64,000 bases of DNA from Larix kaempferi (taxonomy: Eukaryota > Streptophyta > Pinopsida > Pinales > Pinaceae), in the NCBI GenBank assembly GCA_027924585.1, contig BSBM01001026.1:2364501-2428500 (forward strand), given 5' to 3'. The notes beneath the pieces were generated by a model. That model ran no database searches, was not told the origin of the DNA, and worked only from the letters and a program-made list of their open reading frames with translations. A program made the translations under genes and the position numbers. Position 1 is the stretch's first letter; each line of letters begins with the position of its first letter. This document shows positions 22,815-34,041 of the stretch, in pieces.

Positions 22815-22856
22815 TGGGAGTACCCGCGAGTTGCATCACTATAGCCCGTGGGTAGC
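22815..22856. repeat. CpG palindrome cluster in 5' LTR of element C
   Basis: GTACCCGCGAGTT and AGCCCGTGGGTAGC are separated by about 13 bases. The copy in the 3' LTR (about 38965-39006) has several C-to-T type changes. Confidence 0.55.
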
Positions 22857-22981
22857 ATGTAAAATGGTAAAAATCACCAGTTTGTTACTTTTTACTCCCA
22901 AAAAGCGATCATAGGGTGACCTTTGGCCCTCCATTTTCCCCGAAATGTCTCGATGTGTCCTTTCACTTACCTTTGGGAGGA

Positions 22982-22990
22982 CTATATATT
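22982..22990 (+). promoter_or_regulatory. TATA box in 5' LTR of element C
   Basis: CTATATATT in a GC-richer setting, conserved in the 3' LTR (39132-39140). It is the likely core promoter of the genomic RNA. Confidence 0.6.
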
Positions 22991-23603
22991 GAGCACATAT
23001 GGCTTATGGACGGGAGGAGAAAGGAGACCAAGAGAACTCTAGTGGACTTTTTCCCTATCTTGAGTCTACACTCATTGATCCTTGTGGTTGTGAACCCTTT
23101 ATGTTCACCTTCCAAACTCCTATCATAGTTTGAGTTTTCCATTCCATGGAGAATTGAAGTGGTGGAGGCACAAGTGGATTGACCCAGATCTTGGTTCAGA
23201 TTGGTTGTCGGCAAGAGTTCGTATCACATTGTACTTCTTGTTGTTTATTAATAGAAATACTCATATTCTCGTCCATTAATGTTGTGAATGTTGTTTATAA
23301 TACATTGGGTTGCATTTACTTATAATATCGTGGACCATTACTATAGATGATGTTAATGTTGTTTATATATTATATGCACTTGTTGTATATTGGTTGCCAA
23401 GACTAATTTGTAGATTCAAGTGCATGGATTGAAATCTCCAACGGGGATCTACATCAAACATTTGGATCGAGGTTGGTTATATTCTTCATTATCTTAGCAT
23501 TGTCATTTATATTGCATAGTACTGAGGATTGAGTTAATTTCTGGTAGTCAGTTGTCTGTTGTGGTCTAGCCCAAGCCATAGGAAGCTTTCTCCAACACAA
23601 AAA

Positions 23604-23621
23604 TGGTGACTCTGTTGGGGA
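23604..23621 (+). other. primer binding site of element C (tRNA-Arg-like)
   Basis: TGGTGACTCTGTTGGGGA starts four bases after the 5' LTR. It differs from the complement of plant tRNA-Arg(ACG) plus CCA, as I remember it, at three places, each a C-to-T change. A tRNA-Arg primer is typical of Ogre/Tat elements. Confidence 0.7.
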
Positions 23622-25220
23622 AAACATCCATTTTTGGGGATTTTTGAGCATTAGTCCTTATTTAGAGTTGTTGTTTGTCAAAGCTCTATGTCACTGATTG
23701 GCCGTTGAGATACACTATAGAAAACTGGTTTTTTCTGATCCACTAGACTCTTTGTTTGCCCATTTCCTTTCCTTACCCGCGGGTGAGCTTAGCTCTGCCC
23801 GCGTACACCTGCCTCTGTTTACATTACTTCTCGTGGGTACCCGCAGGTATTCCTTCGACGGTAGTGTACAACTCCGTCTTTGGTTGTTTCATGACCCTTG
23901 GTTGTTGTTGGGTTGGCTTTGGATGATCCTGAGTCTTTATTGGCCTTATTCTTGACTATTCCATGCCTTGTTTGTGACCAGAACTCTTCTCTTCTCTTGG
24001 TTGAGCCTTGTTGGTTTTTTACCCATCTTTGGATTTAGCCTTGTTGTTTTTTCCTATCGATCTCATTTTGTTGGCTGAGTCTTACTATTTGGGATCTGTT
24101 GGGTTGTCTTAGTGATAACCTTGGCATATCAGTGACTAAATAGTAGGATTTTGCTTTCATTTTTCATTCCATTATATTGAAAAATACAAAAAAAAATTGC
24201 ATTTTCCTTTTGCTTATAAGAGAAAATACAAAAAAAAATTACTTTCATGTACTACATTTTGCATTGAGTGCTTGTTGCTTTCATTTAGGTTCTACTTGTG
24301 CATTGAAAATATAAAAGAGTTGCATTTTTATCTCAAAACCGTTGGATTGATTTTGCATGCTAGTGGCATTATTTTTGTTGGATAAATGAGTCTAGGATTT
24401 GACGATTTTGCATACTATTGAGTCATATACATCACTAGTTTCACGACCATATCCTTTGAGTAACCACAGCCATTAAAATTAACGCTTAATCTTAAAATTG
24501 ATTAGACCGATTTTATTTATAGGGTACACCAACTAGCATAGGTTTAGAGTCTTGGAATAGATCATTGTGAGTAAACAATCCAAGACTACTAGACGAAACA
24601 TTATGTGTCTGACCAGGGAGTGGTGAAATCCATGGTATACATCGGTGTTCTCAGGAAGCTATACTCAAACCAGAGTTAAGCATGAGGTCACAGGAGGTTG
24701 GTTGAGGAGATATCCCTCCAATACCGGCTGAACGTGGGAAATATTTCCAGGGTTTGTTCGTATCTGGGGGTACCGTAGGTTCGTCCTCTTGTGATTTGGG
24801 CTTAGCTGCCCTACCCATACGACGGATCCCACCTGCGACTGTCCCCCTGAGCATTGGTTATACTGCGGTGACCATAGTTTCCTTACCTAGGTATCGCATA
24901 GGGTACTTGCATTGGTTATGTTGTTTGTGTCCTAAGTCAGATAGGCGTCGGACATCACAGTTGTAGTTTTATAGGGACTTGACCCTATGCACGCAGTGAA
25001 GTCTAGGGGCTGTTATAACTTATTCTATTACCTTCGGCTATAGTTTGGGAGTCTCAAGCCTCTCCTAGGCGAGACATACTGGCTCTGGTATCGGGAGCTC
25101 ATTTAGCCACTCTATTTGTCTGCTCTTGGCTGTAGTTTCTCTAAGTGTGTGCTTTTGATTTACTGTTTCTTATCAATAGTTGGCCTTTAGGGGACGTTTT
25201 GATTTTATATTCTCTCTGGA
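23622..25220 (+). other. 5' leader of element C
   Basis: Non-coding leader between the primer site and gag. It holds a third CpG palindrome cluster (23773-23850) and AT-rich runs with AAAAAA tracts near 24190-24235. No long ORF is supported. Confidence 0.6.
23773..23850. repeat. CpG palindrome cluster in 5' leader of element C
   Basis: TTACCCGCGGGTGAGC, TGCCCGCGTACACC and CGTGGGTACCCGCAGGTA. Two are near-perfect inverted repeats. The core is the same as in the LTR and in antisense intron 1. Confidence 0.6.
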
Positions 25221-28004
25221 GATATCGTGGCGCGGAGTCCTGCTGCCTGTCGATCTCGTCGATTGGCTAGTTTACCAGCTGCTGAGCTTTCACACCGTCT
25301 CAAGAAGGGACGTCATTGGGCTCCCTCTGAATCTTTGGATTCTTATGAGTCATACGTTATCGACGCCATGATTGCACATTCTAGAATGTGAGAAATCCCG
25401 ACCAGTCGATCGGGTAGATTTGAGCACACTTCAGACACCCCTACTCCTCGTGAGGGGTGGTGGGGTGATCCACCTGATATCCAACCTAGCTTATTTGGTC
25501 TGGATCCACCCGAGACTCATCCTAGTTTGTTTGGTCCAGATCCACCCGAGGATGACCTGTTCGATTCTTCGTTTCCGCATAATTATTTATACAGGATGCC
25601 AAAGTTACATGATGACACAGGCCCTACGGTCAACCCTACCAAATTCTCATATGGTATGTCGAATTACACCATAGCTGATCCTTCCACTGCTTTTGGTAGT
25701 CATGTTAGCAACACTGCACCCACTAGGGGCAATACCCTCGCTGGGGGCACCACGTTGTCCACTCACACACATACTATGGGGACCGGTCATATTCCTCCTA
25801 ACAATGCTAATGTTGGAAGACAGCCGCCTCCTAGGGATACCCAACCTAATAGGAACATTGTTTTCAACACGACTTGCCACCCACCACTTAACACACATGT
25901 TGCTACCCATCAACCTAGGACCACTTTCGCAAATGTTAATGCTCCTCCTAACCACAAGGGTGGACATATACCGCATACTTTTGCGTCCACTATCGCTACT
26001 AGTAATACTAATGTAGGAGGTGAAAATATATCTTATCCTCATGGTCATAACACCACCATTTATGCTACTAGTAACACCAATGTTGGGGTTGGGAATACAT
26101 CTCATGCTTATGGCCACCACATGACTGCTCACGCTAATCCTAATGCTTATGCTGGGGATGGGAACATACCTCACCATTATGGTCATTACAACATGGTTCC
26201 CGCTACGAATAGTACATATATGCCCCATACTTATGGTGGCAACCCTTACTACAACACAGTCGATGTTGGCCACCAGTACAACCCACCTCAATATGGTGCC
26301 CAAAACACTTATATACCTGCTTACTCTCATACGGGTCAGGTCGGAGGAGGTTATCAACCTTATGGACATGGTCAAGCTTATGGTCCGTCAGGTCCTCATT
26401 ATCAGCAATTTAATGCTCATGGTCAAGCTTTTGGTCCACCTTATAATTTGGTTCCGTTCAACCAACCTTTTATGGGGGCTTATAATCAAGCTTTCTATCC
26501 ACAGCCCCCGTTCTTTGCACGTTTGAATCTTCTGGATCTTTTGAAGCTCACGAATGACTTGGTGTGTCACGACCCTAATTGGCCTTCGGTCTCTACCAAT
26601 CTCCCTTCGGATATTCCAAACTTTGAGGGGAAAGGTGGTGAGGATCTAGGTGATCATGTCACAATGTTTCACCTTTGGTGCTCTTCCAACTCGTTGAATC
26701 ACAATTCCATTTGATTACGACTATTTCAACGCACCCTCACGGGGTCAGCTGCGAAGTGGTATGTTGAGTTGCTTGGGAACACTTATAGGGGTTTCAATGA
26801 GATCGCTTTGGTTTTCTTGGATCATTTCCAACTGTTGGTTCGTTACAATACCGGTACTGAACTTTTCTCTACCTTCCGTCAGAACAAAGCCACACATATT
26901 TCTGACCACGTTCACGAGTGGCGTCGGCGGAAGCGATTAGTGAAAGCCAACATTCCTCCAGAGTTTCTGTTGGAATGGTTCCTCAAGCCTCTACTCCCAT
27001 ATATTTCTAAGGATGTTTCAATGTCTGGCATTGTGACTGAGGAACAAGCCATCTTGAAAGTCCAACAATTAGATTTGCTATACTCTCAGTCTGGCATTTT
27101 GTATAACATTATTCCTGATGCACCACGAACACACCATAAGCCCAAGTCAGTTCCTGGACCGCATGCCAATGGCATTATGGGATCCGCAAGCACTCACCCT
27201 GTATATTTGGTGGCTAATCAAATGTAAAATTTGTCACTAAACCAGTCTACTCCCAGACAGGTTCACACCTTGTCCACTTCCACCCCGTCGTCCGATGTAC
27301 ACAGTGTGCAATCGACGAACCCATCAGGTAACCATCAACTTGGTGGTTAAAAAAAGGGGAGAAACAACCATAAGGGTGGAAACAATGGGAACAACAATAG
27401 CAATCTCAATACCCCTCGTAAGGAGAATGCCAACCCTCCTCGGGAAGGCAGAAATGTTAGTGAGGACCGTAAACCTAGGCGTAAGGTGAAATTTCCTTGT
27501 AAGGTTTGTGGGGAAGATCATATTACTCACTTATGTCCTCGAATCGAAGAAGCATCGAAGCATTTGGCACAGATCCCAGTTTTGTTGAAGGATCCCCTTC
27601 CTCATCACCAAAACATGGCTTCACATGCTACCTCCACTGGTTATGGACCTAATGAGACCGCAACGTCTTCTTCCAATACTAGTGGTTATGGATGCGTGAA
27701 TATGGTTCAATCGGAGGTTAGTGTTGCTACTCGTCAACGCGATTATGGTGCACCACAACCTAATATGGGGAGTGAGCCTCCCCCTCATCCATATAATTCC
27801 TTGCATATCGAGAAGCCCTCTATTATGCCACGGATACCGAAAGCTGTTCTTAAGCGCTCTATGCATAATCCCAATGCCCGAGCCGCCCAGAACTACTCCA
27901 TTGTAGAAGATTTGGGACAAACTTCGTGTGCCATGTCGGCTCTTGAAGTTTTACAGGCGTGTCCTTCTCAAAGGCATGCCCTTTTGAGTGTGTTAGGAGT
28001 TTAG
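25221..28004 (+). pseudogene. gag: gag polyprotein of element C
   Basis: One frame (no indel seen) runs from DIVARSPAACRSRRL at 25221; the ATG may have been lost at the ATC in GATATCGTG. The N-terminal region is His/Asn/Gly/Tyr-rich with 23-residue repeats (25990-26230). The gag core follows at about 26510-27080 (LGDHVTMFHLWCSSNSL, SAAKWYVELL, HISDHVHEWRRRKRL). A basic Asn/Lys-rich stretch precedes the zinc knuckle CKVCGEDHITHLC at 27498-27536, a CX2CX3HX4C spacing one residue shorter than the common form. Stops are TGA 25389, TGA 26712 (Arg in A), TAA 27225, TAA near 27348 and TAG 28002. Each is a single transition from a sense codon. Confidence 0.9.
25990..26235 (+). repeat. 23-residue tandem repeat inside gag of element C
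   Basis: Three full 69-base units and a partial fourth encode A(T/N)xNxxxGxxNxxxxxGHxxxxx (for example SNTNVGGENISYPHGH, then SNTNVGVGNTSHAYGH). Units are diverged at the DNA level, so the repeat is old or under protein-level constraint. It is not present in A, whose tail is Pro/Gln-rich. Confidence 0.7.
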
Positions 28005-28547
28005 GATAGGGGAAATCCCAACGTTATCAAGTTCGACACTACTGATATTAAATCTCGCTTACCTTACCACATGGCTTTTCAAATCCATGTGAAGTGCCTT
28101 AATAATTTCATCAAAAGAACGGTGGTTGATGAAGGTGCTTCTGCGTCAGTGATGTCATTAGCTTGTTGGAAAGCTCTTGGCTCTCCTCCTCTACGCACGT
28201 CTAGAACCATGCTCACTGCATTTGACGGTTGTTCATTTAAGCCACATGGGATTATCCCTTCTCTTGTTGTCCACTTGGGGGGTAAACATGTGCCTATTGA
28301 AGTCGAAGTGGTTGATGCACCCATTGACTACAACCTTTTACTGGGTCGGAATTGGATGTATGCTATGAAAGCTGTCGCATCTACTGTATTCAGAGTTATC
28401 TGCTTTCCACGCGAAGGGAAGATTTTGATCGTCGATCAGCTGGATTTTGTTAATCCTCCTCCTGAAGCATCCACGGGATCAGTAGTCCTGCAGATTACAG
28501 ATTCTCATCCAGCAACTGGGAACATGGGTGTTGGCATGTACCCTTAA
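28005..28547 (+). pseudogene. aspartic protease domain of element C
   Basis: In frame with gag. The catalytic stretch is VVDEGASASVMS (DEGAS at 28128-28142), then TAFDGCSFKPHG and DYNLLLGRNWMYAM. Length and order match element A. The segment ends at TAA 28545, after which the same frame continues into the linker to RT. It would cleave Gag-Pol. Confidence 0.87.
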
Positions 28548-29395
28548 TTGATGGGATCTTATGAATTTCCCGCACCCATGAATTTTATTGGAACCATTTC
28601 CAACAATGCATCTCCTCCTTCACATAATGTACCATTCTGGACTTCATATTTTAATGATCTGTGGACTTTACCGTCTACAATTTCTACGTCTGGAGACATT
28701 ACACATGTCGGGATGTCTATGCCACTATCTGTAGTTGAGCTTGATTACTAGGATATTCAACAAGCCACTACAGAAACGGATCTCTCTTCTTCTCGGACAG
28801 ATGAGGAAGATCCCATTACGCTGCCAGTTTGGGCAGCCAACTCGTCTTGTTCGAATGATTTCCTTGATGATACTTTACCTTTGGATGAAGCTATTATCGA
28901 GGCCATGTGTGGTAGTGAGAGGCCTTGGGAGGATATGCACCATCGCTCTTATTTCCTTCCCAACCTCTATCTCTCTGAGCAAGAAGAGTTTAGGATGACT
29001 CTTGCAGAGATGGTTGGTCACCCTATGGCTCTTTTGGGTTCACATGATATTTTCGCAGAGGGGAACATGGATAATATCTCCCCGACTCAACCGATCAACA
29101 TCTCTCGCACTCCCGGAAAAATTGAGAATGTTTACATCGGTGATGATTGCTCTCCTGAAGAGGTTTCTATCTACACTGAATTGTTTACAGACCTTCTGGA
29201 AGCTTTCACCTGGTCATACGAGGAGATTCCAGGAATAGACCCTAGTATTATCGAACATGAGATTAGAACGTATCCTCATGCTAAACCAGTTCGACAACAT
29301 ATTCGAGATGTTAACCCTAGGAAGGAAGCCACTATCAAGGTAGAGGTGGAGAAGCTACTCAATGCTGGTTTCCACAAGTGCGCCACTCTCCCAAG
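28548..29395 (+). pseudogene. pol: linker and N-terminal part of RT, element C
   Basis: Same frame as gag and protease, with TAG at 28749. The acidic linker (LDEAIIEAMCGSERPWEDMH) matches EVMCSDEPPWGYFHH in A. The RT finger region EEIPGIDPSIIEHEIRTYP, KPVRQHIRDV and EATIKVEVEKLLNAGF is present. RT stops abruptly at about 29395, where a copia LTR begins; fingers to palm, including the YLDD box, are missing. Confidence 0.87.
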
Positions 29396-29776
29396 TGTGA
29401 GTGAGAGAATAGAATGTGTAAAATGAGAGAGACACACTCTCTATTTATACACTAACTTGACTTGACCTTTACTCAACTAGGTCGGCCTCAACTTAACCAC
29501 TTAACATAATGCTAACTGGGCCGACCCCCACTAGGGTGGTCTAATAACCCTTTGGCCAACATGGCCGACCCCCAACAGGGTGGTATAATAACCCTTTGAC
29601 CCACATGTCTTATACAGGGCCGACCCCAACAAGGTGGTCTAATAACCCATCAAGTATAAGTTATGACACTTACAATATAAATGACGACACTTCCGTATAG
29701 AGGAATAATAACATCTCTATAGGAATACAATATACATATATGTGAAATACATTCCGAAGTTACATATACATCAACA
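29396..29776 (-). mobile_element. copia-type LTR inserted in RT of element C
   Basis: On the minus strand it starts TGTTGATG after a short purine tract (CTTGGAG) and ends CTCACACA-like, 381 bases. It contains three copies of a GGCCGACCCC...GGTGGTNTAATAACCC unit (29518-29650). About 37 further bases of the donor element follow on the plus side before C sequence resumes near 29814. The insertion is linked to loss of about 500 bp or more of RT, so it is a deletion-insertion and not a clean transposition. Confidence 0.65.
29518..29650. repeat. three-copy GGCCGACC repeat inside copia LTR
   Basis: Units at about 29518, 29562 and 29617 share GGCCGACCCC, GGTGGT and TAATAACCC at fixed internal spacing. 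This is likely a U3 enhancer-type repeat. Confidence 0.65.
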
Positions 29777-29814
29777 CTCCAAGGGAGAGCTACTTTCCTA
29801 AGTCTATTTGTAGT

Positions 29815-30560
29815 CAATTATGCTAATATTACCAAAGGTTTCGCCTGTTGAAGAAAGACACACCGTTTATCTAGGATGAGCGAGCCCAGGAGTCTTTCGA
29901 TGCCCTTAAGAAAGCTTTGGTATCAGCCCCTATGCTTATTCCACCCAACCTCGCATGAGATTTTATACTTTATGTGGATGCGTCTCAAGAGATGATTGGC
30001 ATGGTCTTAGTTCAAATTGATGATGCACTCGTCGAGCATGTCAGCTATTACCTCAATTGAAATCTAGTAGATGCTGAACTGAGATATACTCACGTGGAAA
30101 AGCTGGCACTTGCGACTGTCCATGCAGTCCAGCGGTTACGACATTACATTTTGCTTAGAACAACCATAGTTGTAGCGCATATCAATCTGTTTCAGTTTGT
30201 GCTATCATGACGCCTTATAGGGGGAAGTACAATAAATGGATTGTGATCCTTCAGGAGTTCGATCTCGATTTTGCTTCAGCGAAGTCAGTGAAATCGTTGG
30301 TGTTTGTTGAGCTTATATTGGACCTTCTGAGACTTGATGAGGATGTCATCCATGAGGATTCCTTTGTGGATGAACACTTATTTCTTATCTCGTCAGAGGA
30401 CCCTTGGTATGGGGATGTTATTGTATATCTCCAAACTTTTAAGTTTCCTTCACATTATTCACGGGATGAGCGATGGCGTGTGAAACATCATGCTAAAGAT
30501 TACACTATCGTTAGTGAAACTTTGTATCACCGAGGAAAGGATTCTATTCTTCGTCGTTGC
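29815..30560 (+). pseudogene. first RNase H domain of element C
   Basis: It resumes at NYANITKGF, then LLKKDTPFI, AQESFDALKKALVSAP, DFILYVDASQEMIGMVL, YTHVEKLALATVHAVQRLRH and KYNKWIVILQEFDLDF. Unlike A and B, the first catalytic Asp (VDAS) is present and the Glu in VEKLALA is kept, but the late Asp position reads VAHINLF. Stops: TAG near 29872, TGA near 29957, TGA near 30057 and TGA near 30208, plus a frame change near 30205. Confidence 0.83.
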
Positions 30561-31665
30561 TTAACTCACAAATAAGCGGAGCGCGTGCTTAATGATTGCC
30601 ATGCTGGGGCGTGTGGCGGTCACTTATCTGGGCTTGCTATAGCCCAATGTATTATGTGAGCTAGTTACTTTTTTCCTTCAATATTTAAAGATTGTATTAA
30701 TGTTGTGAAGAGATGTCACCCCTGCCAGGTGTTTTATCGGAATATACACTCGCATCTAGCGCCCCTTCATCCGATCGTCACCATCAGTCCCTTCACCAAG
30801 TGGGGGGTGGATTTCATGGATTGCAAACCAGCTTCGGCTAGGGGGCATCACCATATCATAGTGGTCGTGGACTACTTTTCCAAATGGGATGAGGCCATGC
30901 CTACCATAAAAGCCAATGGTGCTACAACAACCCATTTCGTGTTCAATCAGATTATTACTCGGTTTGGTATTCTGAAAGAGATTGTCACTGACTATGGAAG
31001 TCACTTTCAGAACAAAATGATGGAGGATTTGTCACTCAAGCTTGGGTTTCATCAAGAACACTCATCTTCTTACTATCCCCAAGCGAATGGTCAGGTTGAA
31101 GCAGTCAATAATTATTTAAAGACCATTCCAACGTACCATCCAACAAAGCAAGAATAACTGGCACATTATGTTATATCCTGCTTTGTGGGCATATCGAACC
31201 GCAGTCAAGACTGCCACCGGGTTCTCATCATTTCAGCTAGTACATGGTGTGGAGTTGATTTTACCGATTGAATGTGAAATCCCTTAACTTAAACTGGCCA
31301 TAGAGCTCCTCCCTAATACGACAGGTATTGAGCAATGTTTAATCCACCTTGAGCATCTTGACGAGCAACGTCGAGATGCCATTGTGGCTATAGATGCCAA
31401 TAAACGTCATTTCAAGGTTCAGTATGATAGGTCTATCCGTCCCCGGCACTATGTTGAAGGTGACTTGGTCCTCTTATATGACCAATCTAAAGAACCCCTG
31501 GGGGCAGGCAAGTTCAACCCCATGTGGCACGGCCCTTACGTTGTGAAGCGTGTCCTGGAAAAAGGATCCTATGAATTAGAGGACTATGAGGGGAATGTCT
31601 TGAAGGAGCCTAGGAATGGGCTCTACCTCAAGCGTTATTACACTTCAACTTCTAGTTCAAGCTAA
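30561..31665 (+). pseudogene. int: integrase of element C, broken
   Basis: Zinc region CHAGACGGHLSG and KRCHPCQVF. Catalytic residues are D in GVDFMDCK (about 30807), D in IVTDYGSHF (about 30982) and E in YPQANGQVEAVN (about 31075). GPY module MWHGPYVVKRVLEKGSYEL at about 31522. Stops at 30573 (TAA) and near 30657 (TGA), a frame change near 31130, and TAA near 31286. The C-terminal segment 31384-31665 is open. Confidence 0.88.
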
Positions 31666-31714
31666 TTCCTTTGTATACTATTGTATAGTTCTTTATGTAC
31701 ATAGTTTAGATTTC

Positions 31715-31758
31715 TTTTGGTCTTCGGGTTTGTTGATTCACTTCCGTTTGATTTACAG
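31715..31758 (+). promoter_or_regulatory. candidate 3' splice site before second RNase H (element C)
   Basis: A strong pyrimidine tract ends GATTTACAG directly before ATG. It is at the same place as the acceptor-like site in element A and supports spliced expression of the aRNH frame. Confidence 0.45.
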
Positions 31759-32187
31759 ATGTCAGCAGAATCTCCTATATTCTTAGGTTTCGCAGATGGT
31801 GCTAGTTGTCATACGTAGTAGCTTGCTTCTGTTTCCTGGGTTATTTATTCACCTGACCATCTAGTTGTGTCTTCAGGAGGTGCTTTTCTTGGTCCTTCAT
31901 CTAACAAGGTGGTTGAGTATAGTGTCGTGATTGAGCTACTTCGGGATGTTATTTCACATGGAATCCATTCTTTAGAAGTCCGCCTGGATTCACAACTGGT
32001 TGTGTCTTAGTTGAATGGTCAGTACCGCATTCAAGATCCTACGCTACTCCGGAAATTCCTAAGTGTAAGACTCTTGGAACGACATTTTGTTTCAATTACA
32101 TACATTCATGTTCCAAGAAGTGTTAATCATATATCTGATGCATACGCTAACTATGTATTAGATTGGCATTTGTCACATTCACAATGA
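31759..32187 (+). pseudogene. second, archaeal-type RNase H (aRNH) of element C
   Basis: The frame starts with ATG after the acceptor-like CAG. Residues: FADGAS (Asp), NKVVEYSVVIELL (Glu kept), VRLDSQLVVS (Asp), VNHISDAYANYVLDWHLSHS (Asp), so all four catalytic positions survive. Breaks: two adjacent TAG codons near 31816 (replacing Arg-Asn in A) and TAG near 32008. Length is about 142 codons, like the intact copy in A. Confidence 0.83.
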
Positions 32188-32365
32188 AGCACAAAAATAA
32201 AAGAAGACATTCATACATTTGTACATACACACATATAGTAGAACCAAAGAACCAAAGTTTTTTTATAAATAATATGTCCAAAAATGGTAGTGTCATAATA
32301 CAAAACTGGAGCCCGTAGCCCTCAAAAATATACCTATCGATACAAAATGTGAGACCCTGAGATAT
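32188..32365. other. gap between converging genes, element C
   Basis: 178 AT-rich bases between the aRNH stop and the antisense gene's stop, equivalent to 6866-7075 in A. No ORF. Confidence 0.5.
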
Positions 32366-33699
32366 CTACTCTCTATGAGGAGGCCTAGCTTTCGCCTCAA
32401 TAGGATGAGTGTCATAGTAGTACTGTAGTGCATTTGCTATATGCTACAGTAGTCATACCCAGTTACCCGGTACCCCCACTACCTGGTGCTGCTATCCTCT
32501 GGTATTCGTGCCACCTCTGTCTGTGGTACCCTGGAATTCATCCGTGATAAATTTCCTCATAGAGTCTGTAGTGTACGCTCTACTGCAGCACCTCCTGCCT
32601 CATCACCCCTGCCCTGACGAAGATGTCTCGGGAAGCGCTCGGGTCTCACTAAGCCCTTGTCTACGATTAAACAGTAAACAATTAATATATGATACTACCC
32701 CCAAAAAGATTTTTGCATTTACATATATAATCAAAAATCCATAAAAATTTAATACACCAAAAAAACTTAAAAAGAGTACTCACCAATGTCTCCAAACGCG
32801 GCATCCTGTGGAAGCGGCATGTCACGATCCTGCCATAAGTCTATCCCTGCATAGGGGTAGTCCTCTATGGCTATGACCTGTCGGTCCCCCCAGTGAAAGA
32901 ACTCCTCTGTATACGATGACTCCTGACGACCACCACCCTGTTGAGTCAAGACCTCTACCCACCGGGCTAGGGCTAGGTCGCAGAGACTATGAGGAGGGAC
33001 CTCAACCCTCGGACTGAGCCCCAGGACTCGCTCAAAGAAGAAACTGCACAAGATACTGTCATATACAAATTTTTTTGCCTCCCCTTGCTTGCACTCTGTC
33101 AGCTAGGTCTTCATGGACCCCAGTAGCGTTGCGCACCAGTCGAATATCATGGCTGCATAAACTGTGATGCATAGAACGTCACTGGCCTGGATGCCTGGTG
33201 AAGAGATTTTGAACCAGTAATCCGCACTAGGGTTGCCACTATGATCTTCATACTCGGATTAACTATGGCTCTGATGGGAACCTAACTCCCCACTGCCCGA
33301 GTATCTGGTATACAATACCGCTCTATATAGTCGGAGATGGTGATCCCACCACCCACAGAATGAGACTGAAGGATTGCCACCCCACTTCGGCGGGACAAAC
33401 CAGTAATGAAGTAGATGTCTTCCACTTCCAGTGAGAGTATTTGCCCGTCTAGATTGAAGTTCTATGCATTGACGTCCTAGTAGTCTATCAAGCGGCGAAG
33501 CAATAGGTTTTGGGCCCTTAAACCCCCTATGCTCCAAAATCTATATATCCCACATGCTTGCAGCACTTGCTGTGCATGCACATCATTGCGAACGGCCTCA
33601 TCCACTTGCTCATGTTCCCTCTCTCTCCACTCTAGAACCATCCTAGAGGGAGAAAAAACAAAAATTTTAGTCCATTTTATTTAAAATATTAGCTTCATG

Positions 33700-33810
33700 G
33701 TAGTACCTGCGGGAAAGTTTGCTTATAGAGGCGGGTACCCGCTGTCAACGCATGCGTTGACCGTGCCTACCCTGCCCTACCCGCGACCCGCATAGTTATA
33801 TCCCGCAGGT
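33700..33810. repeat. CpG palindrome cluster in antisense intron 1, element C
   Basis: GTACCTGCGGGAAA, GGCGGGTACCCGCTG, CTACCCGCGACCCGC and TCCCGCAGGTAGCG within 110 bases, plus the perfect palindrome CAACGCATGCGTTG. The core matches the cluster in this element's LTR and 5' leader. Confidence 0.6.
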
Positions 33811-34041
33811 AGCGCCAAAACCATTTAGGGCTTGGCCAACTGAAAAATCCAACTGATGAAAATTGAAATAAAAGCATTAAAATGGAAGGTATGGATGAGA
33901 CTACCAACCTGCTCCTGACGGTTCGATGATCGGACACCCGTAGCTCCCAGAATCAGCAATTGAACTTTGAGGCGAAAACTAACCACAAAACTCCAAATGG
34001 GTGAATAGTAAAAATGAATTGAAAATTGAAAATTTTTGTTA

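Larger units (their letters stand above)
22672..23599 (+). repeat. 5' LTR of element C
   Basis: TGTTACAGCG...TCCAACACA, 928 bases, near-identical to 38822-39750. A TATA box (CTATATATT, 22982-22990) lies in the middle, with the palindrome cluster at 22815-22856 upstream of it. A short open frame (22916-23128) is present in both LTRs but reads across the promoter and is unlikely to be translated. Confidence 0.93.

Noticed and set aside
22916-23128. 70-codon ORF repeated at 39066-39278
   Set aside because: It is simply LTR sequence present twice, crosses the promoter TATA box, and has no protein-like features.
25647-26375. 242-codon minus-strand frame over gag of C
   Set aside because: Shadow of the repetitive gag reading frame; composition follows the complement of His/Asn/Gly codons.
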